A stretch of 64,000 nt of DNA from Lepus europaeus (taxonomy: Eukaryota > Chordata > Mammalia > Lagomorpha > Leporidae), in the NCBI RefSeq assembly GCF_033115175.1, contig NC_084844.1, forward strand, positions 77,442,531 to 77,506,530. Reading direction: 5' to 3'. Position numbers and translations under genes: made by a program. This document shows positions 49,545-61,592 of this stretch, piece by piece. A model generated the notes under the pieces. That model saw only the letters and a list, made by a program, of their open reading frames with translations. It was not told the DNA's origin and ran no database searches. Every line of letters starts with the position of its first letter. Position 1 is the stretch's first letter.

Positions 49545-50114
49545 TTTTTTAAAAAGATTTATTTTGCTTAATACATACTAAACTGATCGTCTGTATTTAA
49601 GAGAAATGAAAATTAATCTTGATGTGAATGGAAGGGGAGAGGGAGTGGGAAAAGGGAGGGTTGCGAGTGGGAGGGAAGTTGGGGGGGGAAGCCATTGTAA
49701 TCCATAAGCTGTACTTTGGAAATTTATATTCATTAAATAAAAGTTTAGAGAAAAAAAATAAAAAAGAATGTCAATTGTTAAATCAAAAAAAAAGATTTAT
49801 TTTAGTTATTTGAAAGACAGAGTTACAGAGAGAGGGAGAGACAGTGAGAGGGTTCTTCCATCCACTGCTTTACTCCCCAGATGGCCGCAATGGCTGGAGA
49901 TGCACCAATCTGAAGCCAAGAGCCAGGAGCTTCCTCTGGGTCTCCCACATGGGTGCAGGGGCCCAAGGAGTTGGGCCATCTTCTACTGCTTTCCCAGGCC
50001 ACAGCCAAAAGCCAAATCAGAAGAGGAGCAGCCTGGGCCAGAACCAGTGCCCATATGGAACTGGTACTTAAGGCTAGGGTTTTAACCCACTACACCACAG
50101 CGCTGGCCCCAAGC
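49545..50114 (-). mobile_element. CSINE interrupted by an L1 tail
   Basis: A minus-strand CSINE whose A-tail side (49545-49565) is separated from the body (49804-50110, ending GCGCTGGCCCC) by a short L1 insertion. An imperfect outer duplication, AT(C/A)ATTTTTC, lies at 49535-49544 and 50115-50125. Confidence 0.87.
49566..49788 (+). mobile_element. Very short L1 3' end (E7) inside the SINE
   Basis: 223 bp: GCTTAATACATACTAAACTG, the G-rich 3' tract, AATAAAAGTTTAGAG, A-run, then GAATGTCAATTGTTAAATC and a second A-run. The target duplication AAAAAGATTTATTTT is at 49551-49565 and 49789-49803. The extra 19 bases resemble a piece of the L1 3'UTR (GAGTGTCAAATTGTTAAATC near 32905). Confidence 0.9.
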
Positions 50115-50125
50115 CATAATTTTTC

Positions 50126-50359
50126 AAATATCCTGTCTCTCCTTCTCCACTGTGATGTGTATATTGAATTGATGTTAAACTACAAAAAGCTTGAAATATG
50201 TTTTTTTTTTTATTATGTCATCTACTCAGACTAGATAAATTCTTTTGTCTTCAAGTTTACTGATTCCTGTGCATCTTCTAAATTGAAACTGAAACCATTT
50301 CATAAATAGTTCTACTATTGCATTTGTCAATTCCATAATAATGTTTTATGATAGGTTGC
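50126..50359. other. Short unique stretch
   Basis: AT-rich, no feature seen. Confidence 0.4.
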
Positions 50360-51339
50360 AAAAAAGGCAAACAGAAGAGACACCAAGATGACAGAACAGG
50401 AAGGGGGCTTACTGTTCTAATCTAAGATAGTTACAAAAAGGAGAGAGTGCAATCTCAGGTAAGACTTAGGGAGAAAATGGAAAAGGAAGCTCCATGCATA
50501 TTAGAGAAACACTGCCTCAGCACCAACTTTGGAGAGTGAGGTGACACCAGACTTCAGCATCCAAAACAACTGGCAATACATCTGTGGAAAGAGCCTGGCA
50601 TGAGTCCAACTTGGATCCCTATGGAGGAAAAGTATACCTGTCAACTTAGAGGTAAAACAGGGAGGCACATTTCTCTCTCCTGGACCACCCAACACAACCA
50701 CCCTGTAACTAGGACAGGCACCACTTTGGACGTATATATAATGGCTGCACCAGCTTGTGTCTGCATGCCCAGCGCCCAGCTGAGAGGAGGTGCCTGAGTC
50801 TTGCTGGGAGAATTGGCAGGGGGCTGGGTACTCATGAATGTGGGAGCCTTGGGTCTTGGGACTGTGAAAATACTGTGGCTGCATGTGAGGGCACAGGGTG
50901 TTGCTGATTCATTGATAGTTACTGTGGGCAGCCCCACGTACTTGGGACTCCATGATTCCCTGATGAGGGTCATTGCTATTGGATCCATACTCACACTTAG
51001 GATTGCACAGATTCTTTGTGTGCTTCTTGTGGCAGGAGGAATGAATTTAATATCCACTGGGGCTAGTGACCAGGCATTGGTATCCATGGAGAAGTGGTGA
51101 GCATGAGACTATACCAGCTGAGCTTATTAAACCTCTCCTCTGATTTAAAAAAAAGGATACTTAGCATGCTCAATTTTGGTGTCACCTTGGACACTTCCCT
51201 CATCCTGGAGCACTAAACAGAGCTCTCTGGCCACTCCAAGCACACACCTCATGGTATTCACTGAAAGAGCAGAAACTCCACTAATCCACAGAGGCATGGT
51301 CCAAAGACAAAAGCCATCACAGAGAAAAGAAAAACAAGA

Positions 51340-52330
51340 AGTATTCCACAAATTTCTAAAAATAGATGCAACAATTCAAGAAACATGAATAGGGAAGACA
51401 AAATGACACTTTCATAGGAACACAACAACACTTCAATACAAGAATGTAGAAATAAAGAGATTGAAGAAATTCCAGAAGGAGAATTAAAAAAAATTGTAGG
51501 ATTACTTGGAAATAATCAAGGCAAATCTATGAATTAAAGAAATCCATACATACATGAACAAAAATTTTCCCATGAAATTGAGATTTTAAAGAGAAATCAA
51601 AGTGAAATGCTGAAAATGAAGAATTCAATAGATCAAATGAAAATGCAGTAGAACACTGTAACAATAGACTCAGTGAGGCAGAGGAAAGAATATCCAAGTA
51701 AGAAGACATATCTCTGGAAGTTTTAGTTAGAACTAAAAAAGGACATAAGAAGAAATTAGAAAACTAAAAAAGATAGTGTTGGAGATTTATGGGATACTAT
51801 TAACAAACCCAACTTATAGAGCTTAGGAATTTCTAAAGATGTGGGAAGGTAGAATGGGTTAGAAGGCCTTCTTAGTGAAATAATTACAGAAAATTTCATT
51901 TGGAGAAAGAAAGGGGTGTCAAGTACAGGAAGCACATAGAACTCCTAATAGACATGCAAAGAAAAGATCCTCACCTTGACACATGTAATCAAACTCTCCA
52001 CAGTAAGACACAAAGAAAAGATTCTAAAATGTGCATCAGAGAAATGCCAGATAACTTTCAGAGGATCTCCAATCAGATTTCACAGTTGACTTCTCATCAG
52101 AAATCCTATAGGCTCAGAGAGAATGACAAGATATATTCCAAGACTTAAGAGAAAAAAAAACTATCAGCCCAGAATACTGTACCCTGAAAAGCTCTAATTT
52201 GTGAATGAAGATGAATTAAAGACCTTTCACAACAAACAAGTTAGAGTTGAAAGACTGTCACCGCCTGTCCAGTCCTACAAAAGATGCTTAAGTATATGTT
52301 AGACACATAAACACACAAATATGGTCATCA
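51340..52330 (+). pseudogene. L1 ORF1 of E8, strongly decayed
   Basis: Order of text follows ORF1: coiled coil (51430-51760), 'gaaggccttcttagtgaaat' (51868), a QRKDSKMCIREMPDNFQRIS-like piece at 52010-52070 matching the RRM/C-terminal join, and the C-terminal 'gtgaatgaagatgaattaaagacctttcac' at 52200. Frames broken throughout. Confidence 0.75.
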
Positions 52331-52439
52331 TTATGAGAGAAAATAAAGGCAGAAAATGTCCCAGTAAAAGTACAAAGGAAATCCAAAGTAAACAATATGA
52401 ATATTTATAGAAAACTGGCATGGCCAAGTCATTAGTTAT

Positions 52440-53235
52440 CAATAGTCACCTTGAATGTAAAAAGCCTCAACTGTCCAGTTAAAACATACAGACTGGCTGA
52501 ATGATTTAAAAAAAACATCTATTTACTTCCTGTAAGAAACACAACTCACCAACAAATATACACATGGAATGAAAGTGAAAGGGTGGAGAAATATATTCCC
52601 TACTAACAAATAAAAAATCAGGTGTACCCATCCTAAGAGAGGGAGGAGATGTACAATTTGGGACAGACAAAATAAACTTTAACACAAAAACTGTTAAAAG
52701 ATAAAGAAGGGAATTATGCAATTACTAAGACATCAATTTAGTAGGTAGATGTGACTATGATAAATGTATACAACCCTAATTACAGGGCACCTGTCTATTT
52801 AAACTATATAAGGGGAGACATGGAATGTAATACAACAGTAATGGGGCATTTCAATACCACACTGTCAGCAACAGACAGATCAACCAGAAAGAAAATCAGT
52901 AAGAAAAGAACAACTAATTGATACTATATATCAAATGGACCAAATGAATATCTACAGAACTTTTCACCCTACAGCTGAAGAATACACATTTTTCTCACCA
53001 ATCCATGGAACTCTTTCTATGATAGACCACAGGCTAGACCATAAAGCAAGTCTCAGTAATTTCAAAAAAAATTGAGTTTTCATACCATGCATCTTCTCTG
53101 ACAGCTATGGAATGAAGCTAGAAGTCAACAACTCAAGAATCTCTAGAACAAATGCAAACACAGGAGCATGAATAACATATTCCTGAAATGAACAGTGAGT
53201 TATAGAAGAAATCAAAAACTATTGAAGAATAGTTT
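52440..53235 (+). pseudogene. L1 ORF2 endonuclease fragment of E8
   Basis: Begins near VTLNVKSLNCPVKTYRLAE and runs through the CNT-like loop, IDHRLDHKASLSNF (53020-53060) and the catalytic SDS-YGMKLEVN region, where the usual SDH is SDS. It ends at EIKNY. Stops occur in every frame. No reverse transcriptase follows. Confidence 0.72.
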
Positions 53236-53520
53236 TTTTCATACTATTTGTTGAACTCCCTAATTAGTATAGAGTTAATATTCTGTGTATAAAGTTAATT
53301 GAAGATAGATAATAGTAAAAAGTAAGAATGGGAATAGGAGAGGGAGGAAGAAGAAGGGTGGGAGAGTGGGTGGGAGGGCAGGTACAGTGGGACGAATCAC
53401 TGTGTTCCCAAACTTCCTGAATTACATGAAGTTTGTATACCTTAAATAAAAGGTTTTTTGGGAAAAAAGCAAATAAAAATATTATGTTGGTTGCTCCTTC
53501 ATGATAATACATGTTTAAAA

Positions 53521-53880
53521 ACCCTGGTGTTAAATTGGAAATGGCATAGAAAATTAATTATTTTTTTAAAAAAATATTATGTAGGATCTCTGTCTTTAAT
53601 GTGCTGTACACTCTTATTTAATGCTATAACTAGTACTCCAACAGTATTTTTTTTCACTTTGTGATGCTATATGGGGGCAAACTGTTGAAATCGTTACCTA
53701 ATATATACTAAACTGATCTTCTGTATATAAAGAGAATTGAAAATGAATCATGATGTGATTGGAAGGGGAGAGGGAGCGGGGGGGAGGGTTGTGGGGGGGA
53801 GGGAAGTTTTGGGAGGGGGAAGCCATTGTAACCCATGGGCTGTGCTTTGGAAATTTATATTCATTAAATAAAAGTTTAAT
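53521..53880 (+). mobile_element. 5'-truncated young L1 3'UTR (E9)
   Basis: Starts at CCCTGGTGTTAAATTGG, the spacer found only between the two 3'UTR units in the doubled lineage (33125, 41065), so it belongs to that lineage. Ends TTCATTAAATAAAAGTTTAATAAAAAA. The G-rich tract is at 53761-53818. No clear target duplication. Confidence 0.88.
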
Positions 53881-54860
53881 AAAAAATCTTTTAATTAACT
53901 TATATTTAAATATTTTGATTAATAAGAAACACTTGCACAGTTTTCTGGGACACTGTATAATATTTGAACACATGCAGACCGTATAAACTGAGTAATCAGC
54001 CTTTCCATTTTCTTAGCTGTTTTTGGTGTTTGAAGACTATCCATACCTCTTTCTGAAGAGTGTTCTAACTTGTTGGTTTACATGCAATAGCAATCAAGTC
54101 AGCATATAGAAGACATTCTGCACCTTCAGTGCAGCATTACTTTTTATTCACATTCTCTATTGGTTCGTACATCTTTCTCCAGCTTTCCTTAATGCTTCAT
54201 TAATGATTTCATTTAAGCCACTGAGCATTCATAGAACATTTAACTAAATGTTTAGAAAAGTAATTATTGTTTCCTCAGCATTCCAGGAGAGGGAACCATT
54301 TAGGAGTAGAATGAAAAGTGCTGGTGAGGAAAGTAAATGGAATTGTTTTGAAAAACTGGTTTGAAAATAATTCAAGAATACTATTTAGTGGTTGAGCATT
54401 TAGTATTGTTGGGATTTCAAGTAGAAAGGTGACGACCAAGTACTTTTAATTTCACAAAGTGAAATGAATGAAGCTCACAGAGGCAAAATGCTGATTATTA
54501 ACAAAAGAAAGTACACTCTTTATGAGAATATGAGCTGGCTAACAGACTGGAAACTGAATGTGCATAAGGCCTATACTTTCACAGGGCTGGCTATTTGTTG
54601 AGTGGCAGCCCTCAGTGTGGTCATGAAGTTATCTGCCAAGTAGGCCATCTGGCCATTAGCATATCTATACACAGCTTCTAGGTGAAAGTCAAATACATTT
54701 TTTTCTCTCAGCTTTCTCAATTAGCCCTTTGTGTCTCCTGCATCAAGGTCAATGATAAGAACAGGGAGATAGAGACAGGGACAAAGAAAATGATACTGAG
54801 ACTGCAATAGGGTTTGGGAATTTGCTTTTTTCTTTCCAAAATTGACCTTTAGCAGTTTCC

Positions 54861-54863
<3 letters not shown>
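53881..54863. other. Unique sequence, no feature seen
   Basis: About 980 bases, moderately AT-rich, no open frame with family resemblance. Confidence 0.45.

Positions 54864-54905
<42 letters not shown>
54864..54905 (+). repeat. (GA)n microsatellite
   Basis: About 20 GA units, outside any SINE I can recognise, followed by an imperfect purine-rich stretch to 54955. Confidence 0.95.
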
Positions 54906-54907
<2 letters not shown>

Positions 54908-55105
54908 GGATAAAAAGAGAAAAAGAGAATGGGAGAGAGAAAAATCAAAGATCAGAACAGGTAAATTTGAAGCTTTCTTATAAACATATGAATATGTCAT
55001 GTGAAGAAGTAAATATAAAAGATTATGCTGAATATAGGAAAGAAGCTGAAGCTAGAAGTTGGGCTGGAGATAGACACTCAGATGTCATCAGCATTCAAAT
55101 GCCCT

Positions 55106-55165
55106 GTATTTTTTTAAAAGTTTTTATTTTATTTATTTGAAAGTCAGAGTTACAGAGAGAGGTAG

Positions 55166-55213
<48 letters not shown>

Positions 55214-55471
55214 CTTCTATCCACTGGTTCACTCCTCAAGTGACTACAATGGCCAGAGCTGAGCTGATCAGAAGCCAGGAGCCAGAAGCTTCTTCCGGTT
55301 CTCCCACACAGGTGCAGGGGCCCAAGGACTTGGGCTATCTTCCACTGTTTTCCAAGGCTAAAGCAGAGAGCTGGATCAGAAGTGGAGCAGCTGGGACTAA
55401 AACTAGCACCCATCCAGGATGTCAATACTGCAGGCCAGGGCTTAAACCTGCTGTGCCACTGCACCAGCCCC
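55106..55471 (-). mobile_element. CSINE with expanded GA tract
   Basis: Minus-strand copy ending GCACCAGCCCC. The exact target duplication TCAAATGCCCT is at 55095-55105 and 55472-55482. The SINE's own GA stretch is expanded at 55171-55210. Confidence 0.94.
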
Positions 55472-55482
55472 TCAAATGCCCT

Positions 55483-56421
55483 TTAATGTTGCGAGACTGA
55501 GATTCCCCAGGGAAGAATTTTAGCCAGAAAAAAAAGAAGGCAAGCAATAAGTTTTGTTGCATCCCTCATTGTACAAATCAAGTAAAGGCAAGCAAGTAAA
55601 ATAGACTAATAGGCTCTGGACACTTGACCCAAGAATATTCAATAATCGATTTTCCATGTATAATTTGGAAACTTAGTGATCAAAGGGATGCCCTGGGAAG
55701 AAAACCAGTCAATAAAGAGAGGATCACAGCTCTGAGACAGAGAAAAAATGTTGAGAATGGGGAGGGAGAGAAAACAGAAGTGGGAGATCTTTTTCATGAG
55801 AGAAAAAAAACACAGCCAAGTTTCAGTATTTCCTCAGTCCTGCTGTTGCTTCCAGGTCTAATATGACTGGCTCTCAACTCATGAAACATGATCAACTGTT
55901 CATAAAAACAGTGAAAAACAGCAAGAGCCCAGGGACTGTTTGAACTCATGCTGGTGGTAAAGCATTTGAGCCATTTAGGTATGTCTGTGGGATCTCACTG
56001 GTTAATTTTACAAATCCACTGCTCACAATAAGATTTGCATGTCCAAAAGGTGATTCAGGGGATCTCCATGACCTAGTAGATTTTCCAGGATTTCTCATAT
56101 GCCAACAGTGATATGTGTTAGTCTGATTGAATATAGTATGGGAGGGAGATGCAGAATAGCAGGTATTCCTGCCTATCTACTACTTTTGACTGTCAGTGAA
56201 TTCTTTTAAATGCTGTATTTCTTAATACATTTATGTCTATCTCATCTGCCTTCATGGAATACAGTGAATCCTGGTGATCCTCTGACTAGGTTCCTCTAAT
56301 TGAGTATCTGCCTTATATGATGTCCAAATTTTCAGCATTGTGAGACTTCAGATCTGTTACTTTCACTTTTCCCTTTCTCTCAAAAGCTTAAGATAAGCAA
56401 AATGTGATGTTTTAGAATTTC
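55483..56421. other. Unique sequence, no feature seen
   Basis: About 940 bases. An 80-codon open frame at 55624-55866 has no recognisable domain. Confidence 0.45.
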
Positions 56422-56433
56422 TCAGTAGCATTT

Positions 56434-56474
56434 ATTTTTATTTATTTATTTGAAAGTCAGTGTTGCACAGAGAA

Positions 56475-56527
<53 letters not shown>

Positions 56528-56775
56528 TTCATCTGCTAGTTCACTCCCCATTTGGCCACAACGGCTGGTGCTGCATGGATCCAAAGCCAAGGTTGCTTCT
56601 GCATCTCCCATGCAGGTGCAGGTGCCCAAGGGCTTGGGCCATCTTCTACTGCTTTCTGAGGCTATAGCAGGGAGCTGGGTCAGAAGTGGAGCAGCTGAGA
56701 CTCGAACTGAAGCCCATCTGGGATGCTGGCACTGCAGGCAGAGGCTCTACCTGCCCCACCATAGGGCTGGCCCCT
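56434..56775 (-). mobile_element. CSINE with expanded GA tract
   Basis: Minus-strand copy ending GGGCTGGCCCC. The exact target duplication TCAGTAGCATTT is at 56422-56433 and 56776-56787. GA tract at 56478-56523, about 23 units. Confidence 0.94.
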
Positions 56776-56787
56776 TCAGTAGCATTT

Positions 56788-59395
56788 CATCTGTTAGTGT
56801 GAATCTTCCTTGAATTTGTCATAATGGGATTGACAGTTTTTTCCTCATTGAAGGATTTCTGGTATGTTCTGGGTCCTGACTTCAGGGGAGAGGAATGTCT
56901 GTTTCTTGCACTTGAGCATGTAGGATACCCTGGAGAGAGTCTTTCAAACATTTATTATGAGAAACAGAGGAAACATACCTATCCCATATGCTGTCTTGTG
57001 TTCCCTAGAGGCCTGTGTACATGGCATATTTTAAGGAAAGAGGGAACCTATGTATGTTAATAGCACAGGCTATCATAGCTACGGTAGCTCTCAACTGGAG
57101 ATAATGAGCTTATTTTAGTAGTAGAACTATGACCAGAACCCAGATTTCCTTATCATCTGTTGGGTATCCACTTGAACAGGATGTCAGAAATGAATTATGA
57201 AATTGTGTTATTGGTTGATCATTTCTTCAGCCTAGTACCCTTCTGTGTTTCAGTCACAGACTTGGGAATTAGAAGTAATCTGAAATGGCCCCTTTCTTTG
57301 CAGATATTATAGGTAAACAAGGAGTTGCAGATATAAATTAATTCACCACAAACTGTGGCATTTCAAATTCCAATATCCATGATGGCAAGACCAGAGTATA
57401 TCAGCAGTGTCTATACACAGAACTCTTTCCATACTCACAGAAGGAATTGTTGTGCTTATTTTATGGTGAAAGTGAGATACAGGAAGATACAGTCATATGG
57501 CCAATGTTACACAGTAAGTGAGTGGTGACATGGGAGTGGAAAACATAACATTCTGTCCATGTAGTATGGGGAGCTTTATTTTATAAACTTAGGCAGGTTA
57601 AACATGTAGGCACATTAGTTTTGAGACACTCTGCTGAAGTCATTGGGAGAGGATTCTTAGTTGTATTAATTTAACTTAGGGATTGATCATGCTTGCAGGG
57701 ATATTCCAAAAAGGGGGAAGATCTGAGGTTATGCAAAGAGAAGGACTATGGATGGATCATCTAGAAAATGAGGTAGAAATAGCTATGGCAGAGTAGTAAT
57801 CCCAGGAGACAAGTTAAGACCCATTTACTAGGAAAGAACTAAAGTTATATTAAAAGACACCTTTAAATTTCTACATGGATTGTACTGTCATCTGTGGACT
57901 CAACCAAGGAAGAATATGCTTCTAAATTCTTTCTTGTTTTTAGCATCACTTATTTCCTTATGAGACACAACTGAGGGCTCTAGCTTCTCAGAGTCAGTTG
58001 TCACCTAAGCTCAGGACCTAGGGGCCACCTGTCCTTCCCTGCTCATGCCACTCTGCATTGTCCAGCAAAGTAATTTTCCTGACATCTGCCAAGTAGCACC
58101 TCATGTAAGACTATAGCAATTGGAGAGCCAGTCTATCAGCAATCAGATAGAGATAGGCCAATCCAAGGGGGAGGGAAACTTGGGACATAATACAGGATAT
58201 AGATGTAAGGGACCATCTTACAATGCTGCCCACCATACCCACTCTTCTATAAAACTTTGTTCATGATGCAAAAATAACTCATACTATTGGAGAACTGGTT
58301 TAAGAGGTGAAGACTCTTAAAGAGGAAAAAATATAGACCATTTCCCTGTGCCAAAACTTCCCACCTGGACACCTTACACATTTTTGAGTTGGATGATAGT
58401 TGGAGCACAGGCCAGTACTGCTTTTATGGAGGAAGATATTGGCCAACTAGAAGGCAGTGCAGCCCCTTAAGTGAGAGCTAGAAATGTCTCCAGACGGTTC
58501 ACAAAACTCTGAGAAGCCATACAGGCCCAGATGAGAACCTTATACATACATCATCGGAGAGCACACAGTAAAGTAAATGCTTTCCCAGTAAGGAAGAACT
58601 GTGATGATGATTGGCAGGCATTGTCTGTTTTTCGGTGTTGTTGTTACAACTTATAACACTGAATGTTTTATTTCTGAAGTCATTGGAAATATCATTCACC
58701 TTTGTAAATTTGGATTTGCTGCCAGTTGTTTATCCTTTGCACTTTCAAGGTTGTGAATTAATACTGGAATCTTCTTTGTTGATGGAATCACTTTGTCTTT
58801 GTTTCATAATTCTCTAAGAAAATTGAAATGATCTTGCTCTCTGAGACTCAGTACCTGTCACCCTTAGGAATGAGAGCCCTACTTTTCTGTATCTTCCTTT
58901 CATCCTTGGATCCTGTATCTCCTCTATTCTCCAGAAATGTCAAGAATTTTCCCCTGCTTCCTGTTAAATATTTTGTTCAAAACAGTCAAGAGTGTCCAAA
59001 AACTATCCCAGACTGAACTTAAAGTTTATATACTTTGCTCTGCTTATAGATAAAAATAGGTCATCAATCATCCAAGGGCCATTTAAAACTTTAGTATGAA
59101 TTAACGAAAAGACTGACATTAAAAACACACAGCCTAGGAAAAAATAAGGTATAAGGAAAAGCCAGAATCCAACGTTTACTGTTCATGAGAGATATCTGAC
59201 TAGGCCAATAGGTAGACGATAGGTGGATGCCACTGAACCTACACGAGTCTTCTTGCTTCACCTGAAGATACTCAGAGAATGAACTTGTACTTAGTTAACA
59301 TTTCCTCACTCATAGTAGGCTATCCAGGGATCAAATTTTCAACACCATCTTGATTTCTTTTGTCTCTCTTTTGAGGTGTAATCTAAAGATTGTAC
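56788..59395. other. Longest low-repeat stretch of the window, with a MIR
   Basis: About 2.6 kb without CSINE or young L1 text. Apart from the MIR listed separately I see no repeat I can name and no convincing gene; the 78-codon frame at 56824-57060 matches nothing I know. Confidence 0.5.
57430..57545 (+). mobile_element. MIR SINE fragment
   Basis: CTTATTTTATGGTGAAAGTGAGATACAGGAAGATACAG...ATGGCCAATGTTACACAGTAAGTGAGTGG follows the MIR core in order (tttacagatgaggaaactgaggc, then gcccaaggtcacacagctagtaagtgg in the consensus). An ancient mammalian repeat. Confidence 0.8.
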
Positions 59396-59726
59396 TACCT
59401 GGGCTGGCTCTGTGACAAAGTAGGCTAAGACTCCACCTGAAATGCTGGCTTCCCAAATGGGCACCAGTTCTCTCAGCTGCTCATCCTCCATTCCAGCTCT
59501 CTTCTCATGGTCTGTGAAAACAGTAGAAGATGGCCCAAGTGCTTGGGCCCCTGGACCCATGTGAGAAACTCATAAGAAGCTCCTGGCTCCTGGCTTCAGA
59601 TTGGCCCAGCTCCAACCATTGCAGCCATTTGGGGAGTGAACCAGCAGATGGAAGACCTTATTATCTGTCTCTCTCTCACTCTGTCTGTGTCTCTACCTCT
59701 CAAATAAATAAAATCTTAAAAACTAC
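59396..59726 (+). mobile_element. CSINE, older subfamily
   Basis: Plus-strand copy from GGGCTGGCTCTGTGACAAAG to CTCAAATAAATAAAATCTT. The head is diverged; no clear target duplication. Confidence 0.88.
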
Positions 59727-60749
59727 TATACTGCTGTCTGGACTCAATAGGAGACCACCTCAAATACATGTCTCTCAGGAGGAAGCTGTGACCAAAGTTC
59801 CTCCACTACAATTATATAAGCCAGATTCAATTCCCAGCTCCAGTCACACTTGGTAGCTGTCTGACAGCTCTCTAAACATTTTTTTACACTTGATAGAATG
59901 TTTATTTTTAGAAACAAAGGGAAACATGAATAAATGCTACATGAATAAAATATAGACAAACATAATGAGTATTTGACTTGTACTTCCAGGAAATTTCACT
60001 ATGATTCAGGGAAAACTGTACTATATTGTAGTTGATCACCATATAGAAATGTTATTTTTTCTGACATCTGATCATTGTTCTGTTAGGTTACAGTTGTCAT
60101 CTGACTGGCATTTAGTTATTGCTCATCTAAAATGCACAATTTATATTGAAAGCCTAAAATGCAATTCTTTCTAATTTTCATAACTATGATAAAATATGCA
60201 TTACTCTTTTCATACCAATTGCTTCCGACACTCAAAATAGCAATTTCTCATTTTAATGACAATCTAGATGTCAAAATAGTAAACACCCAACACGTAATTT
60301 GAAGCCTACACTAGATATTTTAGATTGTTGTGATAGAATGTGTTTTTTAACTCACATAATAGATAATGGGTATTATCACATATGCAGACCAGAAAATAAC
60401 ATTTGAAATTCCTTTGGTGAAAAATCAACATTATTGGTACATATAGGTGAAAAATATTTTCAAAGAATAAACCTGAGATTGCACATGATAAGGAAGTAAA
60501 CATAAATGAATAATTTAGTGGTAAAATTCCAACTTTAGATATTAAAGATAGAAAAAGAGGATAATAGTATACGATTTAGTATCATAACCTTATATCACCT
60601 AAAATACATGACTGGATGATAAAATTATTGTATAGAAAGAAAACATTTAAATTATTTGTTGTAACTTTCTAATTATGACAGCTAATAAGTAACTACTAAT
60701 TTATCTATTTTTTCAATATAAAGGTAATTTTTTCCTTGAAAACAAGTTT
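59727..60749. other. AT-rich unique sequence
   Basis: About 1 kb, strongly AT-rich, no gene or repeat recognised. Confidence 0.45.
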
Positions 60750-61194
60750 TACTATTAAGTCCCATAATACAACTCTTTGAGGACAGAGGTCCTGCATGGG
60801 AAGTTAGTGCACAGTGAGTATTATTGTTTATTTAACAATTAACACTATTATGTATGACATCAGTGATCACCTGAGGCTCTTGACAAGAGCTGCCTAGATA
60901 TGGAAGCCTTTTGGATCTACAAAATCCTGCAGTATTTAGACAAAGAGGAAGCTTCTCCTCCCTTCAGAGGAAAGTACATCCTTCTTTGGTGGCCACTTCT
61001 TTCTACTGGGGTCTCGTCCACAGAGGTCCTTCATATAAAGCATTTTTTGCCACAGTGTCTTGGCTTTCCTTGCCTTCTGAGCTTTTCAGCCAAACCAGAA
61101 TGCCTTAAGGGTTGATTCTGAGGTCAGAGTGCTACTGGGTTGATTGCCATTCTATATGTCTGCTGTATGGACTGCTTCCCATGTTGGATCATTC

Positions 61195-61220
61195 ACTCCT
61201 TATATATATATATAAGGAGT
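61195..61220. repeat. 26-bp perfect AT-centred palindrome
   Basis: ACTCCTTATATA and its exact reverse complement meet around the centre at 61207/61208. It sits exactly where the SINE inserted in E10. Confidence 0.95.
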
Positions 61221-61534
61221 CAAATATATATATTTGACAGCTAGAGTCATAGTGAGAGAGAGAGAGATAGAGAGAAAGGTCTTCCTTTCGTTGGTTCACT
61301 CCCCAAATGGCCGCCATGGCCAGAGCTATGCCAATCCGAAGCCAGGAGCCAGGAGCTTCCTCCTGGTCTCCCATGCTGGTGCAGGCACCCAAGCACTTGG
61401 ACCATCCTCCACTGCCCTCCCGGGCCACAGCAGAGAGCTGGACTGGAAGAGGAGCAACCGGGACTAGAACTCAGTGCCCATATGGGATGCTGCAGGCAGA
61501 GGATTAACCTACTGTGTCAAGGCACCAGTCCCTC
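61221..61534 (-). mobile_element. CSINE, intermediate form
   Basis: Minus-strand copy (TTTGACAGCTAGAGTCATAGTG to GCACCAGTCC). The usual T-run is replaced by a TA-rich stretch. Confidence 0.9.
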
Positions 61535-61592
61535 CTTTTTAATTCTATCTATTGTTATTACCAAACACCTAGTCCTATTTATATGATTGCTT

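Larger units (their letters stand above)
50377..53462 (+). mobile_element. Old L1 with internal deletion (E8)
   Basis: Plus-strand: 5' end CACCAAGATGACAG near 50380, a 5'UTR of about 960 bp unlike that of the young copies, decayed ORF1 (51340-52330), ORF2 endonuclease (52440-53235), then a direct jump to an L1 3' end (53236-53460, AAAGTTAATTGAAGATAG and a G-rich tract). About 3 kb, the reverse transcriptase and C-terminal part, is absent. Possible target repeat AAAAAAGGCAAACAGAA / AAAAAAGCAAATAAAAA at 50360-50376 and 53463-53479. Confidence 0.82.

Noticed and set aside
50801-51100. 99-codon open frame and the 148-codon antisense frame at 50641-51087
   Set aside because: Both lie in the 5'UTR of the old plus-strand L1 (E8), which is GC-richer and so has fewer stops by chance.
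54749-55000. Serine/leucine-repeat peptides around GA runs (also 56438-56629, 55150-55464)
   Set aside because: Translation of (GA)n/(CT)n microsatellites; no gene.
56824-57060. 78-codon open frame as a small gene
   Set aside because: No family resemblance, no splice or promoter context, and a length expected by chance in about 2.6 kb of unique DNA.
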